NCBI RefSeq assembly: GCF_009829925.1
Contig: NZ_SNVJ01000007.1
Location: forward strand, 1-64,000
Origin: Teichococcus coralli
Lineage (GTDB): Bacteria > Pseudomonadota > Alphaproteobacteria > Acetobacterales > Acetobacteraceae
Direction: 5' to 3'
DNA: 64,000 bases
Below, one piece after another: positions 61,316 through 64,000 of the stretch (positions are counted from its first letter, which is position 1; every line of letters starts with the position of its first letter). The notes under the pieces are model-generated. The model was not told where the DNA came from and made no database searches. It saw nothing but the letters and a program-made list of their open reading frames with translations. Made by a program: the position numbers and the translations under genes.

Positions 61316-62194
61316 TCAGCCGCGCAGGAAATCCCAATCCATCTCCATCAGCGCGGCGACCAGCGTGGCGAAATCGTGCTGCAGCTTGGCCATCCCGGGG
61401 AGCGGCTCGATCCGCGCCTCGTCCATGTAGAGCGCCCGGGCGGTTTCGATCTGCAGCACATGCACCGTTTCGCGCGGGCGGCCGTAATGGCGGGTCACGT
61501 AGCCGCCGGCGTAGGGGTCGTTGCGGCGAACCCGGTAGCCCATGGCCCAGAGCTGCTCCTCCACCCGCCGCACCGCCCGCGGGGCGCAGGCGGTGCCATG
61601 CGCGTCCCCCAGCACCATGTCGGGCGCGTTCTGCGCCTGCGTGGGGTGGGCGGGCATGGAGTGGCAGTCCAGCAGCAGGCAGCAGCCGAAGCGCTGCCTG
61701 GTTTCCGCGATCAGCTCGGCCAGGGCGGCATGGTAGGGCTGCCAGCAGCACCGCACCCGCTCCTCCGCCTCGCGGAAGGAGAGGCGGCGACGATAGATCG
61801 GCTCGCCGCTGGCCACCACGCGCGCGATGGTGCCGAGGCCGGCCCCCACCCGGGGGCTGGCGCTGTTCACCCAGGCCGGCAGCGGCTCGTCGAACATGGC
61901 CGGGTCCAGCTCCCAGGGCTCCCGGTTGGCGTCGCAGAAGGCGCGGGGGAAGTTGGCGGCCAGCAGCGGCGCGCCGAGCGCCGGCGCGGCGGCGAACAGC
62001 TCGTCCACGAAGCAATCCTCGGAGCGGCGCACCGCATGCGCGTCCAGGCGCGATTCCGCCAGGAAGGGCTCTGGGTAGTGCCGGCCGGAATGGGGCGAGG
62101 CGAAGACCAGCGGCGCGCGCTGCACGGCGGGGCGCGTCAACTGATACGGGCCGGGCGCGTCATGCCCGGCAAGGCGCGGCATCGGGAGATCCAT
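61316..62194 (-). CDS. N-formylglutamate amidohydrolase family protein
   Basis: 292 residues. The family opening FASPHSGRHYPEPFL and the metal-site segments RSEDCFVDELF, FPRAFCDANREPWELDP, LLLDCHSMPA and GYVTRHYGRP are clear. Members cleave N-formylglutamate from histidine breakdown, or related amides. No hut genes are adjacent. The start is ATG 62194 or GTG 62215; neither has a strong ribosome site. Confidence 0.92.
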   Translation of the reverse strand: MDLPMPRLAGHDAPGPYQLTRPAVQRAPLVFASPHSGRHYPEPFLAESRLDAHAVRRSEDCFVDELFAAAPALGAPLLAANFPRAFCDANREPWELDPAMFDEPLPAWVNSASPRVGAGLGTIARVVASGEPIYRRRLSFREAEERVRCCWQPYHAALAELIAETRQRFGCCLLLDCHSMPAHPTQAQNAPDMVLGDAHGTACAPRAVRRVEEQLWAMGYRVRRNDPYAGGYVTRHYGRPRETVHVLQIETARALYMDEARIEPLPGMAKLQHDFATLVAALMEMDWDFLRG

Positions 62195-62325
62195 GATTTG
62201 GAGAGATGAAGCCACAGTGTCTTTCTGATGTCACGACTCGGGCGGTGACAAAGCTTTTTCGTCCAGCCGCCGATCTGCTCTTGCCCTTGCCCGGAAGGCA
62301 CGATAGAGAGCCCGCCCGACCGGAT

Positions 62326-62400
62326 GGGCGCGTAGCTCAGCGGGAGAGCGTCCCCCTGACACGGGGAAGGTCACAGGTTCAATCCCTGTCGCGCCCACCA
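62326..62400 (+). tRNA. tRNA-Val (GAC)
   Basis: A 75-base cloverleaf. Acceptor GGGCGCG/CGCGCCC; D-stem GCTC/GAGC; anticodon stem TCCCC/GGGGA with loop CTGACAC, anticodon GAC at 62358-62360; T-stem ACAGG/CCTGT with TTCAATC. The CCA end is encoded (62398-62400). It reads the GUC and GUU valine codons. Confidence 0.97.
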
Positions 62401-62434
62401 TTCGGATCCACCCGCTCGCCGCTTGCCGATGCCC

Positions 62435-62454
62435 TGCCCCGTGCGGGGCTTCTT
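62435..62454 (+). terminator. Possible terminator after tRNA-Val
   Basis: GCCCC-GTGC-GGGGC followed by TTCTTG, about 35 bases after the tRNA. The stem is short (5 bp) but GC-rich. Confidence 0.5.
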
Positions 62455-62630
62455 GCGTTGTGCCGGCCTGTTCCCGAGGCGCTTCGGGGCGGCGGACAAG
62501 TTGCGCGGGCGCCGAGAGATTTGGAATAAACATATCCGCAACCCGCAAAGGGCTTGCCGGAAAGGTTGACCGCCCCTTCCCGCCGCTGCAAGGACAGCGG
62601 CGACAAGAGCATTCGGGGAAGTCGCCCATC

Positions 62631-63644
62631 ATGCATCGCCGCCGCCTGCTGCTGGCCTCCGCCGCCGGCCTCGCCGCTCCCGCCCTGCCGCGACTGGCGC
62701 GCGCCCAGGGCGCCTCCAGCCCGGCCGTGACCATGCGGCTCTCGCACCAGTTCCCGCCCAGCCACCAGCACGCCGTCATCCTCCAGGCCTTCGCGGAGAA
62801 GGTGAAGGCGGACAGCAAGGGCGAGATCGAGGTGCAGGTCTTCCCGGCCGAGCAGCTCGCCCGCGCCGGCGAGAACTTCCCGGCCGTGGCGCGCGGCGCC
62901 TTCGAGGCGGCGGCGGCGGTGAACTTCCAGTGGGGCAACACCCTGCCGGAAATGAACGTGCTCACCATCCCCTACCTGTTCTCCGACCTCGAGCGGATCA
63001 AGAAGTTCCCGGGCTCCGAGGCGGCGGCCTACCTGGAGGGGCTGCTGCAGAAGCGCGCGGTGAGGAACCTGGCCTGGCTCTACACCACGCGGAAGGCGAT
63101 CTTCACCAGCAACGCGAAGCCGATCATCAAGACCGACGACTTCAAGGGCCTGAAGATCCGCGGGCTCAACGCGCTGACCGACCATGCGCTGACGGCGGTG
63201 GGCGCCGCCCCTTCTTCCATGCCCGGCCCCGAGGTGCCGCAGGCGCTGCAGTCCGGCGTGCTGGATGCCGGCCTGACCGACGTCTCGGCCGCCGTCTCCC
63301 GCCGCTTCTACGAGTTCCAGAAGTTCGGCACCGTGGCGCCCTGGTTCTGCGTCTTCACGCATGTCTACGTGAACCCGCGCTGGTGGGCGGGGCTGAAGCC
63401 GGAGCAGCAGGCCATCATCACCAAGGCGGCGCAGCAGGCGGAGCAGGACCAGATCCCGCTCACCGAGAAGATTGCCGCCGACGCGCAGACGGAACTGCAG
63501 GCCAAGGGCATGACGGTGCACGACCAGACGGCCGAGGAAAGCGCCGCCTGGAGCGCCGCCATGCAGAAGCCCGTGGTGGACGCCTTCCTGCGCCTCGCCC
63601 CGGAGGGCGGCCCGCGCGCGCTTGAGCTGATTCGCAAGCTGTGA
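62631..63644 (+). CDS. TRAP transporter substrate-binding protein, DctP type
   Basis: 337 residues with a signal peptide (MHRRRLLLASAAGLAAPALP, cleavage after ARA). The DctP body has FAEKVKADSKGEIEVQVFPA, RGAFEAAAAV and LKIRGLNALTDHALTAVGAA. The Arg in KIRGLN is expected to bind a carboxylate ligand. It overlaps the next gene (GTGA), the small membrane subunit. An upstream 230-base region after the tRNA holds the promoter. Confidence 0.94.
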   Translation: MHRRRLLLASAAGLAAPALPRLARAQGASSPAVTMRLSHQFPPSHQHAVILQAFAEKVKADSKGEIEVQVFPAEQLARAGENFPAVARGAFEAAAAVNFQWGNTLPEMNVLTIPYLFSDLERIKKFPGSEAAAYLEGLLQKRAVRNLAWLYTTRKAIFTSNAKPIIKTDDFKGLKIRGLNALTDHALTAVGAAPSSMPGPEVPQALQSGVLDAGLTDVSAAVSRRFYEFQKFGTVAPWFCVFTHVYVNPRWWAGLKPEQQAIITKAAQQAEQDQIPLTEKIAADAQTELQAKGMTVHDQTAEESAAWSAAMQKPVVDAFLRLAPEGGPRALELIRKL

Positions 63645-64000
63645 GGGCGGCGGCGCGCCTGCTCTCCGGCCTGGCGCGGGCGGTCGCCGGGCTCGCGGCC
63701 GCCTTCGGCGCCCTGGCCACGGTGATGTGCCTGGTGCTGGTGGCGATCTCGGTGGGGGCGCGCTACCTGGCCGGCCTGCCGCAGCCCTGGATCGACAAGA
63801 CCGCCGGATGGCTGGTCGTCGCCCTGGTGCTGCTGGCGGCCCCCGAGGCGCAGCGGCGCTTCGAGCATATCGGCGTGGACGTGCTGACCGGCCGGCTGCG
63901 CGGCCGCGCCTCGCGCGGGGCGCGGCTGCTCGGCACGCTCTCCGTCGCGCTGGTGGCCGGCATCCTGCTGCGCTCCGGGCTGGAGACGGTGGAATTCAGC
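63641..64000 (+). CDS. TRAP transporter small permease, DctQ type (cut by window end)
   Basis: The first 120 codons, from a GTG overlapping the dctP-like stop. Hydrophobic helices occur at about 12-37, 53-75 (TAGWLVVALVLLAAPEAQRR follows WIDK) and 95-115. The pattern RRFEHIGVDVL is typical of DctQ subunits. The large permease DctM should follow beyond the window. Confidence 0.93.
   Translation, partial: MRAAARLLSGLARAVAGLAAAFGALATVMCLVLVAISVGARYLAGLPQPWIDKTAGWLVVALVLLAAPEAQRRFEHIGVDVLTGRLRGRASRGARLLGTLSVALVAGILLRSGLETVEFS

Overview
The window is GC-rich, densely packed alphaproteobacterial chromosome. The gene set (pqqABCDE, a UbiM-type quinone hydroxylase, an ECF sigma/ChrR pair, PHA metabolism, glycolate oxidase, OxyR-AhpCD, an alphaproteobacterial DUF2125 protein and a TIGR02302-type protein) suggests Acetobacteraceae, perhaps a Roseomonas relative. 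That placement is inferred from gene content; no 16S gene is present. About 70 genes are supported. Most lie in short operons with ATGA/GTGA stop-start overlaps. No phage, IS element, CRISPR array or recognisable defence system was seen.

Layout. 1-1.6 kb: a truncated unknown gene behind a TGATCC/CGTAT promoter, divergent from an ECF sigma factor and its ChrR-type zinc anti-sigma factor. 1.7-4.8 kb: complete pqqABCDE on the minus strand. 5-8.6 kb: metallophosphoesterase, hldE (LPS heptose) and dgt. 8.7-10 kb: two tandem secreted, low-complexity paralogs. 10.2-12.4 kb: argD-argF with a clear terminator. 12.5-16.8 kb: ubiM, hslO, a lipoprotein, a RidA protein and folE. 16.9-19.7 kb: apaG and a LysE exporter (minus), then recX-azlC-azlD. 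19.9-21 kb: a GH26-like glycosidase behind an AT-rich leader. 21-24.5 kb: zinc-ribbon protein, ftsE-ftsX, a YdcF protein and plsC. A 245-bp gene-free stretch follows, with DnaA-box-like sites on either side of an AT island. 24.7-26.5 kb: a ChaC-like cyclotransferase and a DUF2125 protein. 26.5-33.6 kb: argH-lptM and lysA-TIGR02302 on the minus strand, separated by two plus-strand genes. 33.7-36 kb: tlpA and an amidase. 36.3-40.5 kb: XRE regulator, phaR, a PhaC-like synthase with a small upstream partner, and phaA. 40.5-41.2 kb: sixteen copies of a 43-bp hairpin-bearing tandem repeat. 41.2-50.3 kb: mostly enzymes and detoxification (SMP-30, BBE oxidase, VOC protein, cupins, methyltransferases, gloB, GST), an EamA exporter, a holin-like membrane protein and phaB. 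50.4-52.1 kb: an orphan ABC binding protein and two tiny related proteins. 52-58 kb: glcD-glcE and glcF, split by a CoA-transferase gene. 58.2-61 kb: rpmJ, oxyR, ahpC, ahpD. 61.2 kb: a strong small-RNA candidate. 61.3-64 kb: N-formylglutamate amidohydrolase, tRNA-Val(GAC), and a TRAP transporter cut by the window end.

How the parts fit. PhaA, PhaB and the PhaC-like enzyme can carry acetyl-CoA to polyhydroxybutyrate under PhaR. PQQ is made here, but no quinoprotein dehydrogenase lies in the window. GlcDEF oxidises glycolate. OxyR with AhpC/AhpD, GloB, GST, Hsp33 and the ECF-ChrR pair form a substantial oxidative and electrophile stress complement.

The most notable non-coding signals are the 43-bp array with dispersed hairpins of related design, the sRNA candidate at 61.2 kb, the DnaA-box pair at 24.4-24.7 kb, and a MITE-like palindrome that supplies the stop codon of glcE.
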